The position numbers and the translations under genes were made by a program. Positions 54,950 to 64,000 of a stretch of 64,000 bases of DNA are shown in pieces. The stretch is from positions 46,228 through 110,227 of the forward strand of contig VDMD01000082.1 of assembly GCA_007026445.1 (NCBI GenBank), given 5' to 3'. The notes beneath the pieces are model-generated. The model did not search any database. It saw nothing but the letters and a program-made list of their open reading frames with translations, and was not told the DNA's origin. Source of the DNA: Schizophyllum amplum. Lineage: Eukaryota > Basidiomycota > Agaricomycetes > Agaricales > Schizophyllaceae. Position 1 is the stretch's first letter. Each line of letters starts with the position of its first letter.

Positions 54950-55406
54950 GGGGACGCATGCGACCTACGTGGCCGCCACTCTTGCCCGATTATCAATCTT
55001 CTCATGATCCGTGTCACATCTCCTTCTATATGGGGTCGCGGTCGCCGTTCACGATTCGTATGATCTCTCATTCCTCGTACATGGCTTTGACCGCCTTCCC
55101 CCCTGTTGCCCCTATATCTCTAGGTACACCATACGCTTATGTTGCAAAGGAGCTCGCCATTTTGTGTCGTCTTTCAGTCGACCGCAGCTAACACCCTTAC
55201 GCTTCGGAGGCCGCCGTTGTCGACGCGGATCTGACCAGCGATGTGCTTTCCGAGAAGCAGGCAACGTGTGGTGAAGCATGCAGTCTATGGTCATGTTTTC
55301 TACTACTAGTATACGTGCACCACCTTTTCCATCGCTCCTTGGGGCCTGCTAATGATTAAATGCCGTTGCCCAGCCGGATTCGCACACTCACCGTATGTCT
55401 TACGTC
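54950..55406. other. No gene seen
   Basis: No MC-type start or paired exon was found on either strand in this interval. Confidence 0.4.
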
Positions 55407-55683
55407 TCATTCAAACCCATATTCCGTGTGCGGTTCTCCTAACGTCACCTGCGACACCATCCTTCCTGCCGACTGCACATCCTCTTCAGCTGCCTCCAAT
55501 TCCTTTATGAGGCAATCCCTCCGCTCTTTGCGCTCCTTTAGCAGGAGAAGCGCATATATGCGCCAGAACTGATACATGTCAGGCCGCCAGTGGCATGAGA
55601 GCTTGATCTCGACGTACAGCGGGATTCTCCATCTCCTTGCGCAGTGCCGTCGCATAGCGTTGGTCATCCTTCTTCGAGTTCAT
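55407..55683 (-). CDS. Two-exon coiled-coil gene without the Cys motif
   Basis: Exon 1 (MNSKKDDQRYATALRKEMEN then PA) is 22 codons with a GTACGT donor. A 51-nt intron with CTGAC near its end leads to FWRIYALLLLKERKERRDCL and IKELEAAEEDVQSAG, ending TEYGFE. First-exon length, intron size, phase 0 and the helical second exon match the MC genes around it, but the M-C-x2-C-x4-C start is absent. It could be a member that lost the knuckle or an unrelated neighbour. Confidence 0.5.
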
Positions 55684-56096
55684 TTTTTGGATCAGCGCTG
55701 CACGATTGCCGAACGAGGTGATGGTAAGATTCAAGGGGCTCGCCGGAACTTATTCGCACTCATTTGCAATGGCCGATCGAAAGCTTCTTCCCGGTGTCCG
55801 CTTTGGCAGCATGACAACCGGGTTATGTCTCCTTTGGCCCTCAATTCCCGGTCGGCAGCGGGACCACCACCACGTGCAATGTGCTCCGTCCGGCACCTCA
55901 GAACCATCAAGAGGCATTGGTTAGACTTTCGGAACAAGTATCTGTACCACGTTTATCACCCCCACCCCTTCGTTGACCATCCGGCCGTGAAAAGAGTCCC
56001 GCGCTTGCCGCATGTCGTCCAGTCCTGTGTTATCTGCATTCCGTGAGCTGCGGTGGTAGTATATTGCGTCCCGCGCACGCACCGTCTCCCTCCTTC

Positions 56097-56398
56097 CTAC
56101 GCTTCTTCTGTCTCAATCCAATCCGCGTTCCACTCGGCGATTGTCTTCCCCCGTGCTTCTGCTATGCTCCATGAGATCACGGCCTTCCGGACATGAGCCA
56201 GCCTGCTTTTTGCGATCTTCAACTCCTCTTCCGTGTCCTGTGCGTACTCCTCCAGCTCCAGCAGCTGTTTCACCTGCTCCATCTGAAGCGTGTGAAATTG
56301 GCGAAGCGCCCGATGTGCGAGATGTAACGTACAAAAGGCCTGTCTAGCGGGTATGATTTTGCCAGAGGGCAGTCGGGTTTGGCGCAAGGGATGCACAT
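56097..56398 (-). CDS. MC-3: MCxxCxxxxC mini-gene
   Basis: Exon 1 has 22 codons: MCIPCAKPDCPLAKSYPLDR then PF, with GTACGT. Exon 2 starts MEQVKQLLELEEYAQDTEEE and continues LKIAKSRLAHVRKAVISWSI, a long coiled coil, ending WIETEEA. Short acidic tail. It is divergent to MC-4 on the plus strand, with 139 bp between the two starts, so they may share a promoter. Confidence 0.65.
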
Positions 56399-56537
56399 GG
56401 TTCTTCAGCTTGTCTCTTGAGTCAATGGCAGCTGTGGCAGAAGGCAACCTCTGGTGTGCGGTAAATCTTTGTTTACTCATTTCAGATGTGCGTGATCACG
56501 TCACGATCTCCCCCCTCAGGCCTTGTCCTATACCCTC

Positions 56538-56892
56538 ATGTGCACTATCTGCAGCCAGCCAGCATGCTCCCTCAACCAAGCCCTCTGCTTTATGATGCAG
56601 TCGAAAACGGTAGCGCGGTCTGTCTCTCTGCCTGTCGTATTCTTCTGACGGCCCCGTCCAGACTGCGTCAACTGTGGCCGAATCCATTATCGTCAAACGC
56701 GAACTGATCCGTCAGCTGGAGCGGGACCTCCAGGACGCGCGGCAGGCGCAGTACGACCTCGAGCGGCAGTTCTCCCACGTACTTTACTATGCACTGGATC
56801 ACGATTGTGAACATGCCAAACAGGCGGAAGAGCAGGAGGAGGAGGCGCAGCAGGAGGAGGAGGAAGACGATGAGGATGCTTCACACAAGTAA
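56538..56892 (+). CDS. MC-4: MCxxCxxxxC mini-gene, plus strand
   Basis: Exon 1 has 24 codons: MCTICSQPACSLNQALCFMM then QSKT, with GTAGCG. The intron ends GTCCAG. Exon 2 reads TASTVAESIIVKRELIRQLE, then RDLQDARQAQYDLERQFSHV and an acidic Glu/Gln run encoded by GAG repeats, ending DDEDASHK. It is the only member of the cluster on the plus strand. The donor GTAGCG is weak. Confidence 0.65.
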
Positions 56893-57142
56893 GCGCAAGC
56901 TGCCATGGCACAGCGGCTCGCTGTTGGCACGGCGCAGCAGCTGGATGATGTACGGGGCTCATGATACGTGTTCGCTCTCCAAAGCCTTCTCAATATCTTC
57001 GCTTTGATGCCGCCCGCGCGTCCTGCGTCTGCTTCAACCATCTCTGCCCTGTCCCGGTTTTCACCTGCCGCGAAGCACCGTTCGTGTCCTGTCCGCCGTG
57101 AGCTACTTGCCACGCCCCGTACGAATCGCGGACAACTCACCC

Positions 57143-57406
57143 TTAATCCGTCACCCTCTTCGCGTTCAGGTGCTGCCTGACCATCTTCTTGTAGTACTCG
57201 ATTTCATCCCGCAAGTTGCTCTCCTCCTCCTCTCGCTTCTTCCTGATCGCGCGCATTTTCCGCCACTGTTCCTCTGCTTCCATGAACTCCTTGTTCTCTT
57301 GTCAGTTTCGGGCAGCGTTCGGACAGCAGCTTCGCACCCCCATAGTGACTTCTCGTCCTATAAACTGCGCCTGCTCGCACGATGATTCGTTGCACAGCTC
57401 GCACAT
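57143..57406 (-). CDS. MC-5: MCxxCxxxxC mini-gene
   Basis: Exon 1 has 23 codons: MCELCNESSCEQAQFIGREV then TMG, with GTGCGA. The intron has CTGAC and ends AAGAG. Exon 2 is NKEFMEAEEQWRKMRAIRKK, then REEEESNLRDEIEYYKKMVR, ending NAKRVTD. It is very basic/acidic amphipathic helix throughout. About 66 aa in total. Confidence 0.65.
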
Positions 57407-57578
57407 GTTGTCCTTCGCTGTTGCCGTTGAGGTTTACTGCTCAGGTGCCGGAAGGTGGTGGTAAGAGACAAAGCCGGATATTTCGATCCCCTACTTATTC
57501 TCGTGAATGCTCATTTTACGTCATCTTCGTTGGTGCGCCTTGAACCGCCTGCTACCGTCCAGGCATTCTGTTCGTCAC

Positions 57579-57875
57579 TCACACCGCGGCGTCCGGCTCG
57601 GCTTTCCGCCCGTGGTCGCTCTCGTTCCTCATCCGGTGCTCCTTGATGCACTTCTTGTACCGCTCAATCCTGATCTCCTCCTCTCCGTTCTCCATTTCTA
57701 GTCTTGTTCTCGCGGCACGTATTTCCTCGAGCGCGTGCACGGCATACACGTAGTTCTTTGCGGCCGATTAGCGTGCGGCCCGCCGCGTATGATGCTTGGA
57801 ACTCACGTGGGTCGCTGACGGTCTCTGCAGGGTCTCTCGCAGCTTGCATTCGCCGTTGTTGCATTGGAAGCACAT
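57579..57875 (-). CDS. MC-6: MCxxCxxxxC mini-gene
   Basis: Exon 1 has 23 codons: MCFQCNNGECKLRETLQRPS then ATH, with GTGAGT. Exon 2 begins NYVYAVHALEEIRAARTRLE and continues MENGEEEIRIERYKKCIKEH, ending AEPDAAV. The exon-2 start NY and exon-1 ECKL-x-ET resemble MC-1 (ECKLKET, NYMELELE), so MC-1 and MC-6 form a sub-pair. Confidence 0.65.
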
Positions 57876-58003
57876 TTTTGTGATCAAAAGCCGAAGACGG
57901 TGGGCCGCGCTGGGGTTGATTTCCGACCAGCGATGATGGCCTAAGACAAGCTGTGTGTTCCATCAAAATAAGCAGTCTCGGGCATGCACCCCGAATGCTT
58001 TCT

Positions 58004-58417
58004 CTAGTCTATGCATTCTTCCTCGTCGTTCGAGCCACACACGTGTAACATGAGTTCCACCTCCGCGTCGCTGTCTTCCCCCCCTTCGTCCCAGTTTTCC
58101 CCGCTCCAGAAGCCCTCGCTGTCGTCGGCCTGATTTGCCTCCGCGTTCTTTTGTTCAGCGTCGTTCAGCATGAGAATGTCGGGGAAGACCTCCATCAGGC
58201 TCTTTACTCGCACAGCCAGCCGGGCCTGCTGTTTGTACTGCTCTTGTAGCGCTTCGTGCTCCGCTCTGTACTCATTCCAGATCTCAGCGTATGTCTGCCT
58301 CTGGTTAGCTCGCTTTATCATCGGCCTTGCATCACTGCTGCTTACCATCCCTGTCCGGAGCACTTCGTTCAGCAGGTCGCGCATGCCGCAGTCCTGGCTT
58401 TCGCAGATGTGGCACAT
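58004..58417 (-). CDS. MC-7: MCxxCxxxxC mini-gene
   Basis: Exon 1 has 24 codons: MCHICESQDCGMRDLLNEVL then RTGM, with GTAAGC. The intron has GCTAAC and ends CAG. Exon 2 starts RQTYAEIWNEYRAEHEALQE, then QYKQQARLAVRVKSLMEVFP, and has a long acidic tail (GEDSDAEVELML) ending EEECID. Shared with MC-2: LL-x-E-x-LRTG in exon 1, TY-x-E-x3-EY and AL-x-EQY in exon 2. The canonical branch site makes this one of the best-supported splice models in the cluster. Confidence 0.7.
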   Translation of the reverse strand: MCHICESQDCGMRDLLNEVLRTGMVSSSDARPMIKRANQRQTYAEIWNEYRAEHEALQEQYKQQARLAVRVKSLMEVFPDILMLNDAEQKNAEANQADDSEGFWSGENWDEGGEDSDAEVELMLHVCGSNDEEECID

Positions 58418-58572
58418 GGGGATGATCCGTTATGGTTGCAAGAAGCAAGATGCAGTCTTTCCTAATGGGCGTATAGTATCCGTTTCAAAACTCACACCGG
58501 TCATCGCACCCCGTATGCCATTTCATTCCCAACGGCGCGCACTCCGCGCTTGCTGTTCAGTTAACCCCCCGC

Positions 58573-58972
58573 TTACGGATCGATGCACTCGTCCTCCGCC
58601 CACCTGTTCTGGTCTCTATCTATCCCTGTGGTCTCCCCTTCGATTTCGTCCTCCTCGCTGTCAACATACACGCCTTCGGCACGCATCGCGTCCTCCACTC
58701 TCTCCTCCGTGTCGTCGCTGTTCTCGAACATGTCCGTGTATATGTCGCCCCAGCGCGTCCGCGTCTTGTTGAGCATCACTATCCTGGCGGACGCTCTCTT
58801 CCACCGTTCTTCTTCTTCTTCGCATGCCCGCAGCAGCTCATCGTATGTCTGCGCCCATTGTCGTCAGCCAAGCGGTGCTTTTGGGCGGTCCGACACTTAC
58901 CATTCCCAACATTATCACCTTCTTCAGCAGCTCGTACACCGGACAAGTGTTGGATATGCATGTTCTGCACAT
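58573..58972 (-). CDS. MC-8: MCxxCxxxxC mini-gene
   Basis: Exon 1 (58901-58972) has 24 codons: MCRTCISNTCPVYELLKKVI then MLGM, with GTAAGT. The 52-nt intron (58849-58900) contains GCTGAC. Exon 2 begins TYDELLRACEEEEERWKRAS and continues ARIVMLNKTRTRWGDIYTDM, with an acidic tail (SEEDEIEGETTG) ending AEDECIDP. Same TYDEL start as MC-2 and same ECID end as MC-7. The reading frame is interrupted by stops if the intron is not removed, which supports the model. Confidence 0.7.
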
Positions 58973-59458
58973 GCTGGTCGTTATTTGAGCAAATGATGGA
59001 CGCAGGAACCAAGAGTGTTTACACTGGTGCCTGATTTTATGTGTCCCTAAATTCGCACGCTCTAAAGTTGCCGGTTTTGGGCTGTCCCATCCTTGCGGAT
59101 GTCGTCCGGCGTAGATGCGCAACACGCCCATCGGCCTCGCTCGGCTACCCGGTGCTGTTGCACAGCCGTTCAAAATTCAAAGTCCGAGTTTCAAATGTCC
59201 ACAACAGATGTTTTGACAGCGGCACTTTGTCCTTTCCAAATGTCTTCTCGCCTTTGCTTGCCACGTGTTTTTTCTGTCTGGCAATGGCGTGGTTTGTGCT
59301 TTTTTTTTTTTGTTAAATATACGGCCATCGACTCTTTGCCTTCCCACCATCTCATCCGCAACGCTCTCGTCCTTTGGCCCCCGGCCGTCGTTGTCCCCGC
59401 CATTGGTACGTACGCGACTTCGTTGTACACAGCAGCAACCCAACACCCTTCGCCGCAG

Positions 59459-60380
59459 ATGCCCAAACGCCAGGCCTCTCCATCGGCACCGGTTTCCACC
59501 AAGCGCCGGGGTCTTTCAGCGTCCCTTGTTCGTGTGCCATCCCGTCGCTCTCCGTCTCTCCCCGTCGACCACCCGGATCAGCCCATTCACCCGATCTTTC
59601 AAGAAATCGAGGGCGCGCTGCAGGAGGTATCCCTCCGTGACGGCGCCGAACGCCCGCAGGGTTCCCGGTCGACTTCCCATGACGACTTTCCACTATCCGC
59701 GATCTATGCAGGTGCGTGTCCTCTCCACACGCAGTGACTTCCATGTTCACACCTGACCAGCCAACGTTCCTAAAGCCGGGCCTCATTCGTCCTCGCCGTT
59801 ATTCACCCAGCGCCGTCGTTCTTCGCCCTCGGCCTCGGTCGCGTCGGTCTCGCTGTTACGGGCTGTTCAGCAATCTCCGTGCAGCATTGTCTCTTCGGAC
59901 GGCTCCGACAGCTCCCTTTGCGAACCGTTGGCGCCCCTCCAGCACGTTGATGTTCCGTTTCCCGGTGGCGCCCATTCTGACGGCGAGTCTGACTCTGATG
60001 ATGACACATCCTTTTCTGTTGCCATCGCGCGGTCGTTTGACACTCTGGATGCTCAAGCAGGGCTGTCGCCGCACTGCGCGAGGCGATGATTGAAGAAGAA
60101 GACATGGTCCGCGAACTTCGCAAGTCGCTTCACGAGGAGCAGGAAAGGTGCAAGGCTCTTGAGGCGTCCTCCGCGCAGCTCAAGGGTGATCTTGATCGTG
60201 CCCTGCATGCAGTCAGTTCGAATTCACGGTATCCCTTGTCTTTTACTAACGGCCACCCTTCAGCACGGAGAGCTTCAGGAGCGGACTGCGGGTGTCGTGG
60301 CCCTTGTCCAAAGCCTTGAACATCAGATCGCAGCCATCGTGCAAACCGGTGCAGGCGGTCTGCCCGGCAGTACTTTGTAG
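59459..60380 (+). CDS. P1: Ser-rich / coiled-coil protein
   Basis: It starts MPKRQASPSAPVSTKRRG, a basic Ser/Pro region, then IHPIFQEIEGALQEVSL. A GTGCGT intron at about 59711-59770 leads to a Ser-rich acidic exon (SSDGSDSSLCEPLAPL; GESDSDDDTSFSVAIARSF). The coiled-coil exon AVAALREAMIEEEDMVRELR then KSLHEEQERCKALEASSA ends ALHA at 60211. A 52-nt intron with a perfect TACTAAC (60212-60263) precedes HGELQERTAGVVALVQSLEH, ending GLPGSTL. The step between DTLDAQA and AVAALRE is out of frame (near 60056), so either a splice was missed or the gene is broken. Same coil and last-intron layout as P2. Confidence 0.5.
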
Positions 60381-60777
60381 TGAGCAAGCTGTCCATAGCG
60401 GCCTTGCCCCGCGTAGCCGTTGGCGTATATGTTTCTAGTACGCTACACAATGTTACCTGGCTGCCACCGCACTCCCTCTCAGTCCCCAAGAGCAATAGTC
60501 CGGCTCCCGTCTGGCTGACAGACAGTCCGGGCCATCGGGCACTCATTCAACTCATCAACGACTCTGCTGAGTTATGCTCGCACCGCTATCGCCCGGAAGC
60601 TTTTCGTGCTCCGGTGTTTCACCTGCAGGTCGCATTCTAGGACTTTTGCTTCCGCCTCCGGTCGGCGTCCTTTTACATTCGGCTCTGACCCGGTTGTTCC
60701 TTCCCTTCCGCCTTTGCTCACGACCTTCCGCCCCGCTCCAGAATCGTGACGACCGCTGATCTGCATGTCAACCGCAG

Positions 60778-61433
60778 GTGCGACCACTCGCTCGCATTAC
60801 CTCCAACGTCCCTAATAGCTTTCACGCCACAGCACCGGCCCCCAAACAACGCGCTGGCGCCGTGCCCCCGGCGGCGGACGCTCGCGCACCGTCCTCTCAT
60901 CACTCCTCTGCCGTGCGCGACGATGTCCTCGCACGGCCTTTTGGTCAGCCGTCGAGCCCTCCCCTCCGTCCGAGGGCAACCTCCCTCCCTCCGCCCAGCT
61001 CGTCCGAGCGCCCTGGGGTGTCCTCCGCAAATCGCATCACAAAGTCGGCTGATGACCAGGCCCCTTCTGCATCGTCCAGACACCCCGGTCTACACCCGAC
61101 CCTCGAGATTGGGCTCTGCTTCGCCGCTCTTGACGCCCAAAATCCCGCTGTGGCCCGGCTCCGCAAAGCGTTTGTGGAACAGGACAACAAGCTTATCTAC
61201 CTGCGCGAAGCTCTTCGCAGGGAAAAGTCCAAAAAGCGTTCTTGCAGCCCGTCTTGCGCCGAGCGCAAGGCCCGTCTCGATGCCCTTCTCGATGCGGTCA
61301 GTCGGCCGTGCGCATGTTCAGCAGCTCCGCTGACGGCTGCCTTCAGCATGAGCAGATCTCGAAGCACGCCGCCGCCGCTGCAAACATCGTCGAAAGCATG
61401 GGTTCCAAGCTCAAGGACCTCGCCCCCTCGTAG
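60778..61433 (+). CDS. P2: EIGLCFAALD-family coiled-coil protein, copy 2
   Basis: The true start is not found; the exon probably opens after the AG at about 60777. A Ser/Pro/Ala-rich region precedes LEIGLCFAALDAQNPAVARL, then RKAFVEQDNKLIYLREALRR, SCSPSCAERKARLDALLDA and a 50-nt GTCAGT intron (61297-61346). The last exon reads HEQISKHAAAAANIVESMGS and ends KLKDLAPS. The block from EIGLCF to ALL is strongly conserved with the minus-strand gene at 27672-28204, and the intron falls at the same codon. Helical, with a C-x3-C pair. Function unknown. Confidence 0.6.
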
Positions 61434-62496
61434 CCTGTGGTCCCTACTCACGTTCTGTAAACGTATCGCGTAGCCGCTTCATGATTTCACTCGAAGCAGT
61501 TTGTCCCTATACATCCAACTCGCGATTTGGCGCAACGTTTGACTCGCTTACAACTGCCGCTGCTTCTCCAGCTGGTCCCACCGGTCCACAAGCCAAGGCT
61601 GCGTTCTCCAAGCCGCCCGGTTTCGCACCTTGTCGGCCGCGTGTCCTGCCCAACATGAGCGTATGCAGGCAGCGGCAGCGCATTCTGCAAGCATACCGTC
61701 CGCATGTCCATTCCGGCGTACACGTAGTCCGTTCGACGCGCATTCCGTTCGGTTTTGCTGCCACCAACCTGTGTGTCCAGTTCGCAATCGCTGCCTCCTA
61801 TGTTCCACTCACGCATTTCCCAACGTCTTTTCCTCCACTCCTCTTTCCATATCTCCGGGCTCCCTAGCAAATGTCGCGCCAGTTCCACCTTCGAAGCCTG
61901 GCAGGGTTGAGCAGGATGGCGCATGCGTGCCGGTTAGCCCACCAGATTATATGTCTCCCAGCGCTCATGCCCCGGCGCATGATGCACGGCATGCCAAGTC
62001 TCCCTCATAGTTTCACACCTAATGCGGATGTCACGGCCAGGCAGTGGTGGTTGGAAGCAACCCGTGTGGCACACGTTAGCGCAACACCTGTCATTTCCTG
62101 CCTCCAATACATTTGATCCGTTCCCCACGCATTGTGTTCCCATGATCCTCATCCCGCTTGCGCATTTCTCCTCCGAACTTGCACCCCCGGCCGCTTAGCA
62201 TTCCAGGTGCTGTTCTTGCCGTCGCACGTCGCTCACGCCGTCACGTTCTTTGCCGCTCCGCCGAATGCACACCGAATAGGAAGGACTTGCAAGGGCCTCA
62301 CATTGCGCAAGTGCTGTGCGAGCAGGTGATATGCACGGTCTCGACTCCTTCTCCTGCATCCGGTGTGTTCCCTCTCCCCAGGGCCCCTCTACCAGCAGCC
62401 TACTGGCAAGCCCGACACTGCCCTTGCTCGACATGATTACCGGTTCCCATTTGCGCTACAGGAAATGCTTCTATTCGATGTTCAATGGCAGAGCGC
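61434..62496. other. No gene resolved
   Basis: Several overlapping open frames on both strands, none with a motif, a paralogue or a coherent splice pattern. Confidence 0.4.
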
Positions 62497-62554
62497 GACT
62501 GTGACACAAAAGTGGTCCCTTTGTTGATTTAGGGACCACTTTTGTGTCACAGTC
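62497..62554. repeat. Perfect 24-bp inverted repeat with 10-nt spacer
   Basis: Arms 62497-62520 and 62531-62554 are exact reverse complements (core CACAAAAGTGGTCCCT) around TTGTTGATTT. Just after it ACTCACACAGTCACACACTG forms a short tandem run. It could be a hairpin RNA element or a very small transposon relic. Confidence 0.85.
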
Positions 62555-62817
62555 ACGTACTCACACAGTCACACACTGTCACACACTGAAAGGCTCGATG
62601 GCGCCGGACAAGTGCCACCCGGTACCCTCGGACACGGCCCGTCTTGTTTCAAATTAACCCTCTTCGTCCTGGTGTCAGATGCCGCTTATCTCCTCACACG
62701 GGTCTCTCCTGCCTCTTCCCCTTACACCCAAGAACAGCTGCCACGCAGTGAAAAGTGTACGTTGTGCCTCTCGCTGGATCCTACTAGCAACCTCACGCCA
62801 TTTGCCGCGCAGAATAC

Positions 62818-63204
62818 ATGGCCGACGACCCGTACCGCTCCAGCGTGCGTGCCCCCTATGCAGTCCCGCAGGACCTTCACCGCCGCTGGGACGAGCTGGA
62901 TGGCCATATGGTCCTGATCAATCAGCTCCGCGTCGCTCTCAAGGAGGAGCAAGCAGCTCATAGCGCCACCCTTGCGTCGTGCAACCGTCTGAAGGCTGCC
63001 ATGCGCCACACCAACAAGCAGGCGAGCACGATCGTTCTTCCGATGCACCAACCCCTGATCCCCACATCTCAGTTGGACCATTTCCAGAAGCGCAACGCGG
63101 ACCTCACCGCATTTATTGATTCCATTCAGCACCGCGTCGGCGCTGTAGATATGTGGCGCGCATCTTCTGTTCCCGGAACCGCCTCCCGTTCGGCTTCCCC
63201 GTAA
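62818..63204 (+). CDS. P3: short coiled-coil protein
   Basis: A single open exon starts MADDPYRSSVRAPYAVPQDL, then HRRWDELDGHMVLINQLRVA, LKEEQAAHSATLASCNRLKA and a second helix QLDHFQKRNADLTAFIDSIQ, ending SRSASP. The LRVALKEEQ-x7-SCNRL stretch recalls LREALRREK-x5-SCAER in P2 and LRKSLHEEQ in P1, so P1-P3 may be diverged tandem copies. No intron is needed. Function unknown. Confidence 0.55.
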   Translation: MADDPYRSSVRAPYAVPQDLHRRWDELDGHMVLINQLRVALKEEQAAHSATLASCNRLKAAMRHTNKQASTIVLPMHQPLIPTSQLDHFQKRNADLTAFIDSIQHRVGAVDMWRASSVPGTASRSASP

Positions 63205-63951
63205 CGCCTACATGTGCACTGTGCTTCCCTGTACAACTTGATTGAATGAGCCAATATCGTCCGTGCACCAGTTCCACGTTATGAACACCCACCGGCGCCC
63301 AGCACGGCAAACCTCGCCCGTTGTCTTACGCCAATGTGCCACCTCTCATGGAAATTGCTATCGGGCCTCGTTCACGATCGTCCTGAACCCCTCCGGTCTG
63401 ACGGTGACCCATCCGGTACGAGGCTGCTATCAGCTGGTCCAGCGCTCCGCGTAGGGTCTCGTTCTCACACACGGCTCCGCCGGAGCGCATCACCAGCGGT
63501 AGACGCGCGTGGACGATGGTGCGGTGTGGCGGTTTTTGTCTCGCAGTGGGCAAACAGCTTGAGCCAGGAGTCGCACCATGACAGTGACGCCCTGTTCACC
63601 GTGGTGGATGGTCCCCGTGCGACGAATGGTCCGGTAATGGCGTTGCTCACCAGCAAGTCACAGGCGTCGTGCGGCCTCCTTGCGGTCCCGTAACTACTGC
63701 TAGAACCAGTCGATAAGGGACAATTCATCTTGGCTTCTAATCCGGTGGAATCCTGCACAGAGTCTAAGAGCACCCTCCCATCGCAATGTCGTTCATGCCA
63801 CTCCACTGCAGGTGAATTATGGGCTCTTCCGATGCCCGGAAGCAAGATGTGAAACTCTGAGGAACCATACGCATCAGGCAGTCGACGCCACAAATATTGC
63901 ATTTTCAAAAATCTCGAAAAGTACTCCTTCTTCCCGTCACTCATCCAGCCA
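63205..63951. other. No gene resolved; the right part matches the 5' flank of the first PIF1 gene
   Basis: From about 63790 to 63951 the sequence is similar to 29600-29762 (ATTATGGGCTCTTCCGATGC against ATTGTGGGCTCGTCTGATGC; TCTTCCCGTCACTCATC in both). The left part shows nothing I can assign. Confidence 0.6.
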
Positions 63952-64000
63952 TGAACGGCGCGCCAGAACCACGCGCGCAGCCCACGGGCGCAGGGCAGGG
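63952..64000 (+). CDS. Second PIF1-like helicase, first codons only
   Basis: MNGAPEPRAQPTGAGQ matches [15 protein letters not shown] of the gene at 29763 and has a matching upstream flank. The frame runs off the window, so whether this copy is intact cannot be judged. Confidence 0.65.

Noticed and set aside
63465..63944. Minus-strand frame upstream of the second PIF1 copy
   Set aside because: The matching region at 29535-29837 gives a similar antisense frame because the flank is duplicated; no independent coding evidence.

Overview
The window looks like repeat-rich accessory DNA from a basidiomycete fungus, most likely an agaricomycete. The DNA is GC-rich, and genes on both strands are cut by many 45-60 nt introns with GTRNGY donors and CTRAC-like branch points. 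The recognisable proteins are families expanded in that class: a Tnp2-type CACTA transposase, PIF1-like helicases, a PIN/XPG-fold nuclease relative, a JmjC protein and an F-box protein. I could not identify the species.

Layout. 0-5.9 kb: a head-to-tail minus-strand array of five short genes (U0 to U4), each a helical N-terminal exon followed by Cys-pair and coiled-coil or acidic exons. 6.0-7.4 kb: an acidic multi-exon gene. 7.8-9.8 kb: the first gene of a small-protein family called here DVQ, after its MDVQ-like start. 9.8-21.3 kb: an array of 147-bp units, each containing a complete 47-nt spliceosomal-type intron. This array is split by a 9.7-kb CACTA transposon (10867-20595) with 14-bp perfect inverted ends, a 3-bp target duplication and three well-preserved genes. 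21.7-26.2 kb: a Cys-pair coiled-coil gene, a JmjC-domain gene and an intact F-box gene. 26.3-28.6 kb: a relic of the acidic gene and two coiled-coil genes. 28.6-31.7 kb: an intact DVQ gene and an apparently intact PIF1-like helicase. 32.7-34.3 kb: an unknown helix-turn-helix-like gene.

34.4-44.1 kb: two copies of a segmental duplication. Each carries a DVQ gene and runs into its own diverged array with the same ~147-bp exon/intron period. Two further DVQ genes lie between them. 44.2-46.3 kb: a truncated Ty1/copia element. 47.1-48.3 kb: a decayed JmjC-type C-terminal region. 48.6-54 kb: a tandem duplication, six ~70-nt hairpin repeats and a PIN/XPG-like gene that has lost several metal-binding acids. 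54.0-59.0 kb: eight two-exon genes, each starting M-C-x2-C-x4-C, with a phase-0 intron after codon 22-24 and a helical second exon, plus one similar gene without the cysteines. 59.4-63.2 kb: three coiled-coil genes on the plus strand. A second PIF1 copy starts at 63952 and runs off the end.

The three most unusual things are the periodic exon/intron arrays, the M-C-x2-C-x4-C mini-gene cluster and the DVQ family. DVQ genes share a constant 24-codon first exon and, in several copies, a 24-bp upstream box. Exon structures were deduced by eye from splice signals and frame continuity. No transcript or database search was available.
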